From Aphelocoma coerulescens (Eukaryota; Chordata; Aves; Passeriformes; Corvidae): a DNA stretch of 64,000 nucleotides. The stretch lies in assembly GCF_041296385.1 (NCBI RefSeq), contig NC_091022.1, positions 24,447,967-24,511,966 of the forward strand, given 5' to 3'. The notes beneath the pieces were generated by a model that was given only the letters and a program-made list of their open reading frames with translations, did not search any database and was not told the DNA's origin. Position 1 is the first letter of the stretch. Each line of letters opens with the position of its first letter. The position numbers and the translations under genes are program-made. Of this stretch, positions 1 to 11,169 are shown piece after piece.

Positions 1-504
1 AAATAACTATTGGAAGGTGGATATCTTCATCGCTGTTCTATATTTAAATGTTTTCCTGCATCAAATAAAACAGGTTTTGACATAGAATTGCAAGAGAAAA
101 GAGCTGGAAGGAGCCCACCATAGCTCCTACCCTGTTAACTGATGATGATTCATCGCAGTCCAGGTAGGCCCTTGACATTTGGGATAAATCTGACAAGATG
201 TGAATCTACAGCATCAATAAACATACAAGGGTATTCAGCCTCCTTTGACAAACAGGAAAACCAGAACCAAGAATGTGAAGCTTTTTCTCCAAACCACATG
301 TAATGGGGCAGCAGAGACAAGAGTAGCAAGCCAGGCATCTCTGCCTTGCTCAAGGTCAACGCTGTCCTGTTTCCTAACAGAAAGTTAATCCTTCAGCGTG
401 GGTGATGGGGGCTCTATTTTTAGGTCTCTCTATTCTTTTATAGCTCATCAGATTTTTACCTCCTGGAAGCTGCTACATGGTCTCAGAGTGCTCTTATTGC
501 AACA

Positions 505-507
<3 letters not shown>

Positions 508-536
<29 letters not shown>
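508..536. repeat. Poly-T tract, 29 nt
   Basis: An uninterrupted T run on the plus strand. Length is prone to assembly and sequencing error. Confidence 0.95.
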
Positions 537-892
537 CTTCCCCCAGAATAAAACCTCTTTTGAAGCATTTGGGAACTGAGGAGCATGCTTGGGTGGGGTT
601 AGGGCACCTCTGAACAATTCAAACCCATCTCCAGCCTGGAGCCAGGCTGTTGCCAGCACTAGGTCAAGGCTGTGTTTACCCAAGTTTCACAGCTGCTGGA
701 AAGGGCTGAGAAGAAAGTGCTGATGGAGTTTGTGTGAACTTATCTGTGAACTAGGGCCAGCAGGAAGGAATGATCCCAGGAGAGTTAGTAAGGGGCACTT
801 TTGCAGTGTTGAGGATAACTTAGCTGTCTCAATTTTCTTCGCTATCTTTAAATAACAGATTTTTTTGTGCCTTGTTGTAAGTCAGTTCCTCT

Positions 893-975
893 TGAATCAC
901 AGTATTTACAGCAGTAATTTAGGTTAGAAGGGGTCTTCGGAGGATGCCTGGTCCAGGTGTCACCTTGGTCATGTG
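893..975 (-). mobile_element. CR1 LINE 3' fragment, reverse orientation
   Basis: GAATCACAG, then GGTTAGAAGGGGTCTTCGGAG and CCTGGTCCAGG, resembles the reverse complement of the avian CR1 3' region (GAATCACAG...GGTTGGAAGGGACCTC...CTGGTCCAACC). It is short and diverged. Confidence 0.6.
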
Positions 976-1744
976 AAGGTGGAGATGGTAGGAGCTTATT
1001 CTTCTTCACCAGCTGCACAGAAAGCAGAGAGCAGGGCCATGATTCCTGGAGGACTGAAGTGAGACAGGATGGAAAGACTGGCCCTGTCCTCAGAACCCCA
1101 CCTTTTCCTTAGTTCTGGAGGTTACACACCAGAGGAGACTCACAATTTTGTGACAAATATGAATGGCTTCCCATGGGCTCACATGGAAGCTCTTTCCAAG
1201 CTGGCATTGGCAACCTGCTGGAAGCTCTTTAGGGAGCACCATGGGACTGCGTCTCTGAGTGCTGAAGGCTCCTGCGCCTGATGGGAATTACTGGGAGCTC
1301 CCAAACGATGTTCACTCGTTTCATTTCTACAGCAGACTTCTCGTGTGCTGCTGGGCAAATCCATTGGTTCTCCCCATTTCTGCTTCCTACCAGGAAAACA
1401 TCCACCACTTCTCCCACCTCCATCTTCTCCGTTTAGGTGATGCACCTCTCTGGGGAAGGGCTGCATTTTTACGCACGGTGACTGTGTGCAGAGCTTTGCA
1501 TGACCATGATCTCTTACTCCCAAGGGGAAAAAAGCCTCAAACAGGATAAAAACCCCCAAAAATCCTAAAAATGGCACTCTGCAGAGCAGGTTTGTGGGGA
1601 CTGCTCTGCAGAGAGCCAGCCCTGAGGAATGCAACCAGGGCGAGGGGAGAGACAGCCCTCTCCACCAGCCCCCACCTGCCCCTCTTTCCCCCACTGTGTG
1701 AACCTACTGTAGATTTCTTGAATTTCCCTTTGATGTTTATCTCC

Positions 1745-1925
1745 CCCCAGTAATTCTCTTTGGGGGATTTGCTGGAGCGACGGTTAGAAGAATACAGCCT
1801 GGAATAGGGCGGCCGAAGGGCGAGAGAATGTTAGAAACAGGATTAAGATCATATTCTACGAGCGGTTGTCAGTCGCTGAATAGGGCTAAAGTTTCTTATC
1901 GGGCCAGGGTGCCAGAATGCCTTTG
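1745..1925. promoter_or_regulatory. Candidate conserved non-coding element
   Basis: A unique islet keeps several CpGs (GAGCGACGG, GGCGGCCGAAGGGCGAG, CGAGCGG, CAGTCGCTG, TTATCGGG) outside the main island, in otherwise CpG-poor sequence. It also contains a GGATTA site near 1840. Retained CpGs in an isolated block often mark selected sequence. No alignment is available to me. Confidence 0.3.
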
Positions 1926-4380
1926 GATTCTTCTCCCCTCTTTCCCTCCCCTCTGCACAGAGCTTTCAGTGTGGTGAGGAAAGCATAATCATGGCCCTGA
2001 ATGGGGAGGTGGGCTCTGGGGAGCATCGCCCCACGGCGCAGGAACCGGGAGAGGGGGTCAGGGCATTGCTGCGGGGCTCGTGGGCAGCCAGCACCATAGC
2101 CTGGGAAAAATCAGAAAAAAAAAAAAAAAGCAGCGGTGGTTAATGCTGAAATAGCTGCTGGAGGATTTTTAGGTGCAAATCTTCATATTACAGGGAGAAT
2201 ATTCCCTTTTGAAAGTCCCAGTTTCTTGATTTTTTTTTTTTTCCTGCCGTGGGACTTCATGGCTTTCACTGGGCATTTTAGTTGTTGAGGTTTTTTTGCC
2301 TTTTCTCCTTCTTTTCTTAAGGTGGAATTGGAATCCTGGTGGAAACTTAATTGGAAATATTTGGGGCTTGCTTCTGAACATTCCAGGTGATAGGAAAGAG
2401 AAGTTCCAGAAAAGCAGAAGAATTTTGAAATCAGGAGGGGGGAAAAAACCAGAAAGTGTATTTTGAAAACTCAAAGCGTGTTTTGAAAACCAAGAGGCAA
2501 AAATAGTTGTGAAAGAGAAAAAAATTTGGGAAGTTTTGAAGCTACTTTCATATAAAACAAAAATACAAACACACTGAGCTTTCCTGGGGAATGGAATCAA
2601 GTAGTATTAAATTCCTCTGTGTGCTCATTTCAGAAGGCTAAGGACATGCAGGCTTTTGATGTTTCCACCTGGAAAATGCTTTTGTCTTTTTGCAGGTTAG
2701 GACCCTGTGATAGAGAAGATTTTGAAGGGGCCAGTGTCTTCACCTTTCCCAACCTGAAACATGATGGCTGGACCCGTGTGAGCCCTCTCAGATCTGTATG
2801 TTTCTGTAGAAAAGAAGTGTTTCTGGTAAAATATTCAGATTCATTTAGGAAAATCTGGGTTTCGTTTGACTCTGTGGGTGTGGAATGTTTTTCACTTGTT
2901 CTGCACAAAGCAAACAGAAACTTTGCCATCATTTCTGGTTTGTGTTGGAAAAGAAAGTCTTGCAGGTAATGTCATTTCTGGGCTGCTCAAAGTAGCTGGG
3001 GAAAGGAACAACTTCTGTCTTTTTAACCTTCTGGACCATGACTACTGGTAGCTATTATATAATGAGGGTTTGTGTTTTTCTAGAGCCCTTGCCTGATTAA
3101 AAGCACCAGGAAAACTTTGTCAAGAGACCTGCTAATGAACAAGAACATTGCAGAAGCTGTAGAAATCCAGCAAGAAGATCTCTGCCCAGAATTTGCACAG
3201 TTTGGGGCGTGAGGGGGAGAAAGCCCAAGGGGTTAGAATCCAGCTGCTGCAGACCTGGGAATATGAAAACACCTCTGCTTTTAAATGAGTTTTTCCCTTG
3301 TGGTTTACAGAAATTTGACAGCTACAGAAGTCAAGTTGTCCTTTATCTACATGACAAAATCTCATTAATTATTTTAGAAACTCGAGAGTAACTTTCTTTA
3401 TGCTTGTGGCTGGCAGTACTATGAAACTTGAGAGAAACAGACTGAGTGACATTCCCATGTCCAGAAGCAATGAGGTTCAGGAGTGTTAAATAGCCCACAC
3501 AAAATAATGTAAAATTAATTAGACTTTTGAAATTCCTCTGTTTTTCATAGCCCTTAACAAATAATGTTTTCAAGTCAAATTACAAGGCTACATTCTCTAG
3601 TTCTTATTGATTTCAATTGTAACTTTGCCTAAATAAAATATATCCACTTTATTTTTGACTCTTTAAATCCATCATTTCTTGCTATTATTCCTAGACTCTG
3701 TCAGCTCACTCATTGCTAGAATCAGCCCTTGTTGTGTGAGGGCAATCTGCTTTCAAGCCCTAAGAGCTCCTGCCCTGAGGACCTGACAAACTGCTGCATT
3801 TTTGCACTTAAAACTTACATTTCCAAAAACCCTTGGTCCTTTAAAGTACCAGAATAGGAACAACCACGCTCGTTCATGGAGAACTCAAGGAGACAGGGTT
3901 TATGGGAGGGGGAGGGATCATCACAAGGGCTGTTTGGCCAAAAGGTTCTCTGAGGTCCATGTCCACAGGTGTCGTTTACATGTTCCATCTCCCATTCTGC
4001 TCCTGGCTCAGTGTTTTTTACGTAACTCGAGGGTTTATACACAGGGAATAGATTATGCCAGTTAAAGGCAGTGTTATTACCTTTCTCTCACAGCTGAGGA
4101 AATCAGAGCCCCATCAGAGAAAAGTCAAGGAATTGCAGTAACTCCCTGAGGTGAGCCAGGGTACAGGAATGCTCCTTCCTCAGCAAACTGCTGCCCAGAA
4201 ATATTTCCAAGAGCTTCCCTCCCGTTTGCAGTCGCCTGTGGTTGTACCAGCTTCTCCTGAACATCCACTTCTGAGTGCAACTGGGAGACGTCAGAGTCAG
4301 CTTCCCGAGGAATTTTCCAACTTTTGGAAACTTTTTCCAGCTTTTGGAAGTCAGCTGAATGCAAAGCAGGGCTGGACTTG

Positions 4381-4455
4381 ACAGTGTTCGGTTAATGGTT
4401 GGTCCAAATGATCTTAGAGGCCTTTTCCAACATAAACGATTCTGTGATTCTGGAT
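4381..4455 (+). mobile_element. CR1 LINE 3' tail
   Basis: GGTTGGTCCAAATGATCTTA, then AGGCCTTTTCCAACATAAAC and GATTCTGTGATTCTG, matches the CR1 3' end, including two copies of the terminal ATTCTRTG octamer. It is a 5'-truncated insertion of about 75 bp. Confidence 0.85.
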
Positions 4456-5513
4456 CTGGCTCCTTAACACTCATCATTGCAGTTTTACAGCAATGCTTCC
4501 ACCTTGTGCAGAGGCAGGTTCATGTCCAGTCCCACCCTGTGACTCAAGCAGGTAAAGCAACATCAAGTATTTCATAGAACACCTTGTAACATGTATAATC
4601 TGTTTGGTCCTCTTAACCACCCTTCTGTTCTTGTTAATCAAGCTTGAGACATCATAAAACAAGAAGTGACACTTTTGGAAGAGGAGAAACTTTTTCAAGA
4701 TACACTGGGAGAAGGACTGTTATCCCAAATCCATAAAGGACAAGAAGACCAGTGGGAAATTCCTGTCACCTTGTAAATTTTTGATGCAACTGTCTGCCTT
4801 TAGCTCCTGCTTGTTTTGCCCCTGCCAGCACAGCACAAAGTGCTCTTCACCCCATCCCTCGGTGTCACCACAAGACTCATCCAAGCAGAAACCCAAATAC
4901 TGAGTTTCTTTCCCCATGGTGCTGGCCTGGGCCATGGCCATCTAGAGCCATTCTAAGGCTGTTGAGCTGGGTGGTGGCAATCAGCAGCAGCAAACAGCTG
5001 GCCAGTACTGGGTGTCATTCAGGGGGACACCTGGGAGCCTGCAAGGGGGACAGGAGACTCTAAACACATGCTTAAACATGGCACTTTTTGCCCAATAATC
5101 AGTAACATCGAGAGGGCGACATTAAACAAAATAATAAATCGTGTGCTGGCCCTCAAATTGGATCCCTTTTTTTTTAAAATTTGATTTTGCTAGGATTTAT
5201 TCCATTTGACAAACCATGCTGTTTAGAATACAATAGTGGCATAATCACAGCCTGGGGCCCTCATTCTTCAAGATAATGGGATACTTATTCATCTAAGGCA
5301 GGTACAAGTCTGTCCTTGGCTTTCATTTTACAAGATTACTTGTATTTCTGTCTCATTTGCAATAGGTGATATCTGTCAGAAAGCAATTTTCACACAATTT
5401 GGGGTTCTTAATATTTTGTCCTTAAGCTCCTTTGTTGTTGATTTTTCCTCCCCCCACTGCTTGACACTTGCATTTTGCAAGCAACTTATGGACAAGCTAC
5501 TTTTTATTCCCCT

Positions 5514-5550
5514 CCCCCCCCCCTTAAACAAACAAATAAATAAATAAAGA
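5514..5550. repeat. Poly-C tract followed by AAAC/AAAT simple repeat
   Basis: Ten C residues (5514-5523) are followed by short AAAC and AAAT repeats (about 5527-5548). Confidence 0.85.
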
Positions 5551-5900
5551 GCATCCCTGGCCCTGCTTACACAGCTCGATAATTTATTTGTTGAGCATGA
5601 CAGCACAGGGATTTTTCAATGTACAGTGTTTCAGTGTTCAATGTTGAACACCAGTTATTGGTGTGTGTTCCACTTCACCCTCAAGAAAAAGAGAGCAGTG
5701 CTCACTTTTGTTTGGCCTGACAGTCCGAAAGTTCAGAGGTAGGAGCCCCTTGTGACCCCAGAAATGTGCCAAAAAGCAGTGTTTTAAAGGCCAATTGGAA
5801 GGCCTAGGCTGAGATCCTGATTCAGGCTTTGAGGGCTTAACCTCAGCATTTTTTTCAAGTAAAGATGAATGAAAAGTAAGTTGTTAGGTTTTGGGTTTGT

Positions 5901-5902
<2 letters not shown>

Positions 5903-5941
<39 letters not shown>
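5903..5941. repeat. Poly-T tract, 39 nt
   Basis: An uninterrupted run of T, the longest pure homopolymer I noted in the window. It is followed by CCCCCAG, so it also mimics a splice acceptor. Confidence 0.95.
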
Positions 5942-8416
5942 CCCCCAGAGATTTTTGCAGGTATTGTTGGGAAATTAAAACAAAAACAATTTTTCCACTA
6001 GCAACGTTCTACTTAGTGCTGAAGAGAAGCATTTGGGATTTTTTTTAAGTTAAAAATGAAGCAAAATGGGGGAAAATATGTAATAATGGACCTAAAAGGC
6101 ATTTAGATAAAATTCTAGCTATTTGGGATGTCAGCCCTTCCCGATTCCCTGTGTGAAAGGCTCTAGCTCTTCCCCTTTCCTTGCTTTCCTGTTTTCCCTT
6201 GCTTACCCTGCAGCCCTCCCTGCTGTTTTTGGATACCCCAGGTCAATTTGCCCTTAAATTTTATGTGGAAAATGCAGTTGTTCTCTCTGAAAGCTGCAGG
6301 AACATGGGCAGAGGTGAAGCCCCCTCCCACCCCTGACTGCTGTGCTGAGATCTGATGCAGAGACGACACATTCCTGCAGGTAACAGCCCTGCAAACGTCC
6401 TGGGAGGTGCAGGGACTTAAAAACGCAAGTGGAAGCAAAGCAAACAAACAAAATTGGGAAATGGGGCTGAAATCAAGAGCACATCTCTCATCTCTCTTTG
6501 GTTAAGCTGTTTAGAGGAGCTCTGTGTGCAGAGGAATTACTTTGAGGTCACTCAGACACCTTTCTTTTCTCCATGGGCGTCTCTGAAGGCAAAACTAATT
6601 CACTTCTGCTCCACCAGGTCTCCCCTCTATTGTTCCCCACTAATGTAATTTTTTTTTTGTCTTCAGAAACATTCCTGCCTGTGTAATCATCTCCAGCACA
6701 GAGAGCGAGGAGAGGAAATTAAGATGTTATTGAGGGTTTGAGAGATATCTCATGTTTCAGAGTGGATCAGAGGCCTTTTTTTTTTCTCCTTTAAGGTGCC
6801 TGTTACAGGGAGGTGAGGCAAATACGGTTTCTGGGGTGGGAGGGCAGAGGTGAAGCAGGGCTGGTGTTCAGGAAGATGTGGTGCTTCTCTCTTCTCTTGA
6901 CACAGCAATAAATATGTCCTTAATTCCACATGTGGATCCCTCTACAGCAGATAATCTCTTGGGGGAAGAGTTTCACCTCTGGTGGTCTCCACAGGGCAAT
7001 CCCAAGGTTTTACTAAACAGCTCCCATATCTCCTTGGGGAAGAGAGGACTGGACTACATGAGGTATCAGACAAGATTTTTTTTTTTGGTGACATGAAGCA
7101 AAACTGAAGCTGACAAATAACTTCTGAGTATTTTTTTTGCCTTCAACAAGGCCAAGCTGAAGGGAGCTGAGCTGCTTCCACCAGGCAAGTGATTTATCTT
7201 GTTATAGGAAAGTTCATTTTTTAACTAAAGAATGAGACTGTGCACATGAAAATCCATCAGCACAGGTTTTTCCAGGGTAACACAGTGTATTTCAGTTTTC
7301 CTCACGTTTCCCAGGGCAGCTGTGGAGACCTGAATGGAGATTTTGAGGCAGCTTTGGAACTGCTTTGTGTTTCTCTGCTTCTTTTCATGGTGTCATTGGA
7401 GAGATGGTCTCCTGTCCATGGCCACCAAGCCACCAAGATGGACACTTGGCCTAACTCACAGGACCTTTGTGATGCTCATGACCTATTCATTGACTCCATA
7501 AGAAAGAAGTAATCAGAAAATTAGCATAAGTATTGCATGTCAGACCAAACTGCTTGCAGCTGCCTTAGGAATAAGGGGTGGTGTAAAGTTTACTGTACAA
7601 AAATAGATGAAAATATATAAAAAGTCAACCTGGGAATAGCCTCAACTGAGCTTCCTGATGGTGGGGTGTTCTGCTGAAATAACCTCATGCTCCCATGCAT
7701 CAGTCTGCCCTTGTGTTTCCTTGTGGACACGGTGCAGTCCAACACTGATATTTCACCTTGCCAATGCAGAGAGAAGGTGCTGGAAAGAAAGCGAAGCTGA
7801 AGGAAACCTGTACTTTGCTTTTTGCATCTGTGTGTGAGTGAACTGACTTTGCTTTAGGCCACTGCAATCCCTGCTCAGCACTTTTGGGGAAGGTGATTTG
7901 GAAAACCATGCGGAGTGGATGCTGCTGGAAGCTCAAGGTCTGTAAGCGTGGTCTCTGCTCTGGTGGCTTCCAGGAAAAGCACAGTTGAGAGATGGACTTG
8001 GCCTGTCCCAGCACTGCCCTGCTCCCAGTGGGAAAACAACTTGGGGTGCAAGTTTGTGAAAGAGGAGCAGGGCTAGGGCTGCAAGGGGGCAATAGGGTCG
8101 CCCTGCTCCTATTCCTGCAACGTGGATGTGAGTCTGGGACTAACTGGACTTGGCTGAGCCACCTGGATGAGTCCTGGGTTAATCAAGGCTTGGAGATAAT
8201 TGTTTCCCTGACATCTGCTGATTTTTATGGAAGTCAGAGAGTTAAACACCTTCCAGGCTCTGTGTCTAATCTGGTGAGCCTGGTGCAGGCGGGTTGCAGT
8301 CCTACCATTTCTGGAGTGGGACGCTCCCCTGCCATGATGGGAATGGAAATATTCTCCTCCATCAGCTGCAAAAGGAAAGAACAGGATGCAGTCTGACAGT
8401 GCAGAGGCTGGGATTC

Positions 8417-8456
8417 ATCATCCCCATCCCCATCATCCCCCATCATCCCCCATCCT
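8417..8456. repeat. CATCATCCCC-type tandem repeat
   Basis: Adjacent CATCATCCCC decamers at 8431-8440 and 8441-8450, flanked by partial CATCCC units. Confidence 0.9.
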
Positions 8457-8815
8457 CACCTGGGGGTGCTGGTCTGACCATACCTGGTGGTGGCAGAGCC
8501 TGGAGGGTCGGAGCTGAAGAACATCTCAGGGTTGAGCTAAAAGCCAGCCTTCATCCAAAAAGGGGCAACAAATCGTGGAGACACCAGGTAAAATGTAAGC
8601 AAAACCCCCAAGTGATATACAGACAAAAGCTGGAGGTATTGAAGTCACTTAGGCATTATTAATAGATGGGTTTCTCTGTCATGTGCCTTGCAGCAGGTTA
8701 AAATAAAACACCAGCATGGTCCCTGCTGGACTTGCAGCTCCGGAAAACAGAGGCTGCCCCAGTGTATAATAGGATCTTCACTGCTGTTCTGGGGCTTGAA
8801 TAACATTATGGTGAC

Positions 8816-9082
8816 TTTGCATAGATTTTTGCCCTTAATGCAAATAGGGAAATGATTTTCTAATCAGGTAAGATAAGGCTGAAACATGATAGATAGAGCT
8901 TGGTTTGTTAATGAAGTACAAAGAAGTAGCCTGTACCTTTGTAAACTATTCTTAAAAATAATGCAATGTTAAAAAAAAAATTGGTTTCTTTGGCTACCAG
9001 TCGTGAGGGAGCCTTGATGCAAATCTTTGTAATGAGTGCATTTCGATGAGCATTTGAAAAATATATATGTATTTATTTGCAT
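8816..9082. promoter_or_regulatory. Candidate enhancer with clustered POU octamers
   Basis: Perfect octamers ATGCAAAT occur at 8838-8845 and 9017-9024, and the reverse form ATTTGCAT at 9075-9082. A near match, TTTGCAT, lies at 8816-8822. The stretch is AT-rich and unique-looking. POU factors of the developing brain bind this motif. Enhancer function is an inference. Confidence 0.4.
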
Positions 9083-10799
9083 TGATATGTTTATATGGCT
9101 TTACATATCAACTTAGTCAGGAAAAATTGAATAAAATGTCTCAGGTCTGGGAAATGAGAAGAGATTATGAAAAGCAGATTTAATATAGCACCGTTTTTTG
9201 ATGTTTGTGGCACATTTCATCATATTGCCAGAGACACCCAATTACACAGCTTGCAGAGTAATCAGCAAATGGGGAATCCGAGGGAGAATATTAACTGTGG
9301 TCTTTTTTTTCCCCTTCCTCCTCCTCCTTCTTTAGCAAATATTATGTTATGCCTTATGGAAATGGATCAAAATGCCACATGTGCAGTTAATACTGAGCTC
9401 TGGAGCTCTTTCAAATCTTATTTTTCCCCTCACATTGTATTTTTCTGGAACAAACCTCCTGATAACTTTAGGACATGGTCTTCAAGAACAAAACACCACC
9501 TTCAACTTCCTGCAAGTTTGGGTTCCAGCTTTAGCTGGTGGTTGACTTTACCTCATCAACCTTGTGTGAGGAAAGAATTGAGTTATTAATTGAAGATAAC
9601 CACATGCAAGGATGTGATCATAGTTCATCCATTTATTTCCCTCTTTGTGAAGGCAGGAATTTACTGAACTATTTGGTGTCCTTGATGGTCACAGACACTC
9701 CTTACCCACAGGGTTTTTAATATCCAAAGCAGACCTGTAACTTTAGTGAAAAAGGAGATCTAATGATTAATATTTCCCTTATTGTGGATAAAAAAAAATA
9801 GCAATGGCTGCACTGTAGGACAGCTGTGGCTGGCTGATATTTTGGGTGCATGTGATCAAACAGTCTTCAAAGGCACTGATGGAATTGGGTCAAAACTATT
9901 AGCACTAATATTTATGCAGGCAGGGATGCTCCCAGTCTCTGCCCACATTCCCACTGTTCTGGTTCTCTGCCTGGTTTAAGAAAAAGTCACTTTTCTTGAG
10001 AAGGTCTGAAAAGTTATTAAACATTGTTACAAATGCACTTGCATTTCCTGCCAGATTACTTTCCCCTTTTTATTTCTGTGTGTTTTTCTCTACAATGTTT
10101 CTACATTTGGGAGAAGAAATTAGGGAACTGTATTAACGGGGGATGAAATTCTGAAATTGAATAATTTGATGATTTTTTTAAAGGAGCTTTGTTATCAGAT
10201 GACTTCAGGAAAATATTGATAAATTCAGAAAAATATTTTTTTCCCATCAGCTTCATCAGGCATCAAATTGGGCCTGTAGGCAAAGTGGAGAGCCCATGAA
10301 ATCACTACCAACTTCTGGCCCGATGAGTAGTTTCACCTTTTAGGTTCAAACTAACCCTGAAGGAAAAGGAGGTAGAGGAGCAAGCTTGTAGAAGCTTCTC
10401 TGCCTTCTCCTGGAGCACAGCCCCCCATGGCTAGGTGTAGAAAAAGGGACAGGTCTTCCACCAAAGGCACAGAAACACCCTCAAAATCACATGGAAACCC
10501 CAGTCGTTTGAGAGTGGTCAGACTTCTCCTGCACCACTGTCTAGAGATGTGCTCCCTGGTCAGGTCTTTCCTACCATCACCTCATCAGGCAGGAATTTTT
10601 CCCTGGGTTGTGCAGGAAGGTGACAAGAGATGCTGCAGCCACTGCTTTGGTGCCTTGTGGCCAAGGGGGAATTTCCACCTGCCACCCCAGCTGGAGATGT
10701 TGACCCCAACAGCAAGAAGCAGTTATTCAGCACCTTTTGGTGCAGCTTTTTCCGTGTTGTCCCAGCCTCAGGTTAACGAATGATTCACAAAATGCATTT

Positions 10800-11168
10800 T
10801 CCTTGATTTTTTTTCCTTTTTATTAGCGGAGTATGAAAACAGGCAATAATTTTACAGAAAGCAGGACTGGCACAATCGGTACATAGCATCATGCTGCAGC
10901 TTTTCAGAAATGAATATAAACTCTTTTTGTTTTCTTCTTCTTCTTCTTTTACCTACCAGAATAAATAAATATGATACACATTTGAGTTCCTCAATAGTGA
11001 ATTCTAAAGCACAAGGTCTTACACTACAGCTCAATTTTACAGCGATCTGTACAGTATATTACTTTGATTTCCTTTTTGCAATTTAAAAGCCTTTGTTCCT
11101 TTGCAAGATGGGTTTGACATACAAACACGGATACACTTTGAAGCTAACTGTACACCTTGGGTCAGAAC
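10800..11168 (-). ncRNA. Possible terminal exon of an unidentified minus-strand transcript
   Basis: On the minus strand, CTATTCTTTTTTTCCCAG gives a strong acceptor (AG at 11170-11169). About 340 nt of AT-rich, UTR-like sequence follows, then AATAAA (10824-10819). No substantial open frame is present. It could be an alternative far-downstream last exon of DMBX1, the 3' UTR of a neighbouring gene, or a lncRNA exon. Confidence 0.3.
10819..10824 (-). terminator. Candidate polyadenylation signal AATAAA
   Basis: TTTATT on the plus strand reads AATAAA on the minus strand, in the context CTAATAAAAAGG. It lies at the end of the possible terminal exon beginning at 11168. Confidence 0.35.
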
Positions 11169-11169
11169 C

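Larger units (their letters stand above)
1..10799. other. Downstream flank of DMBX1, no gene recognised
   Basis: I saw only short open frames without family signatures. The stretch holds a CR1 scrap (893-975), a CR1 tail (4381-4455), poly-T tracts (508-536, 5903-5941), a CpG-retaining islet (1745-1925) and an octamer cluster (8816-9082). In mammals TMEM275, KNCN and MKNK1 lie downstream of DMBX1. I did not recognise any of their coding sequence here. Confidence 0.6.

Noticed and set aside
2085..2105. CAGCACCATAGCC, resembling half of a REST/RE1 site
   Set aside because: Only the left half matches; the right half GGACAGCGCC is absent.
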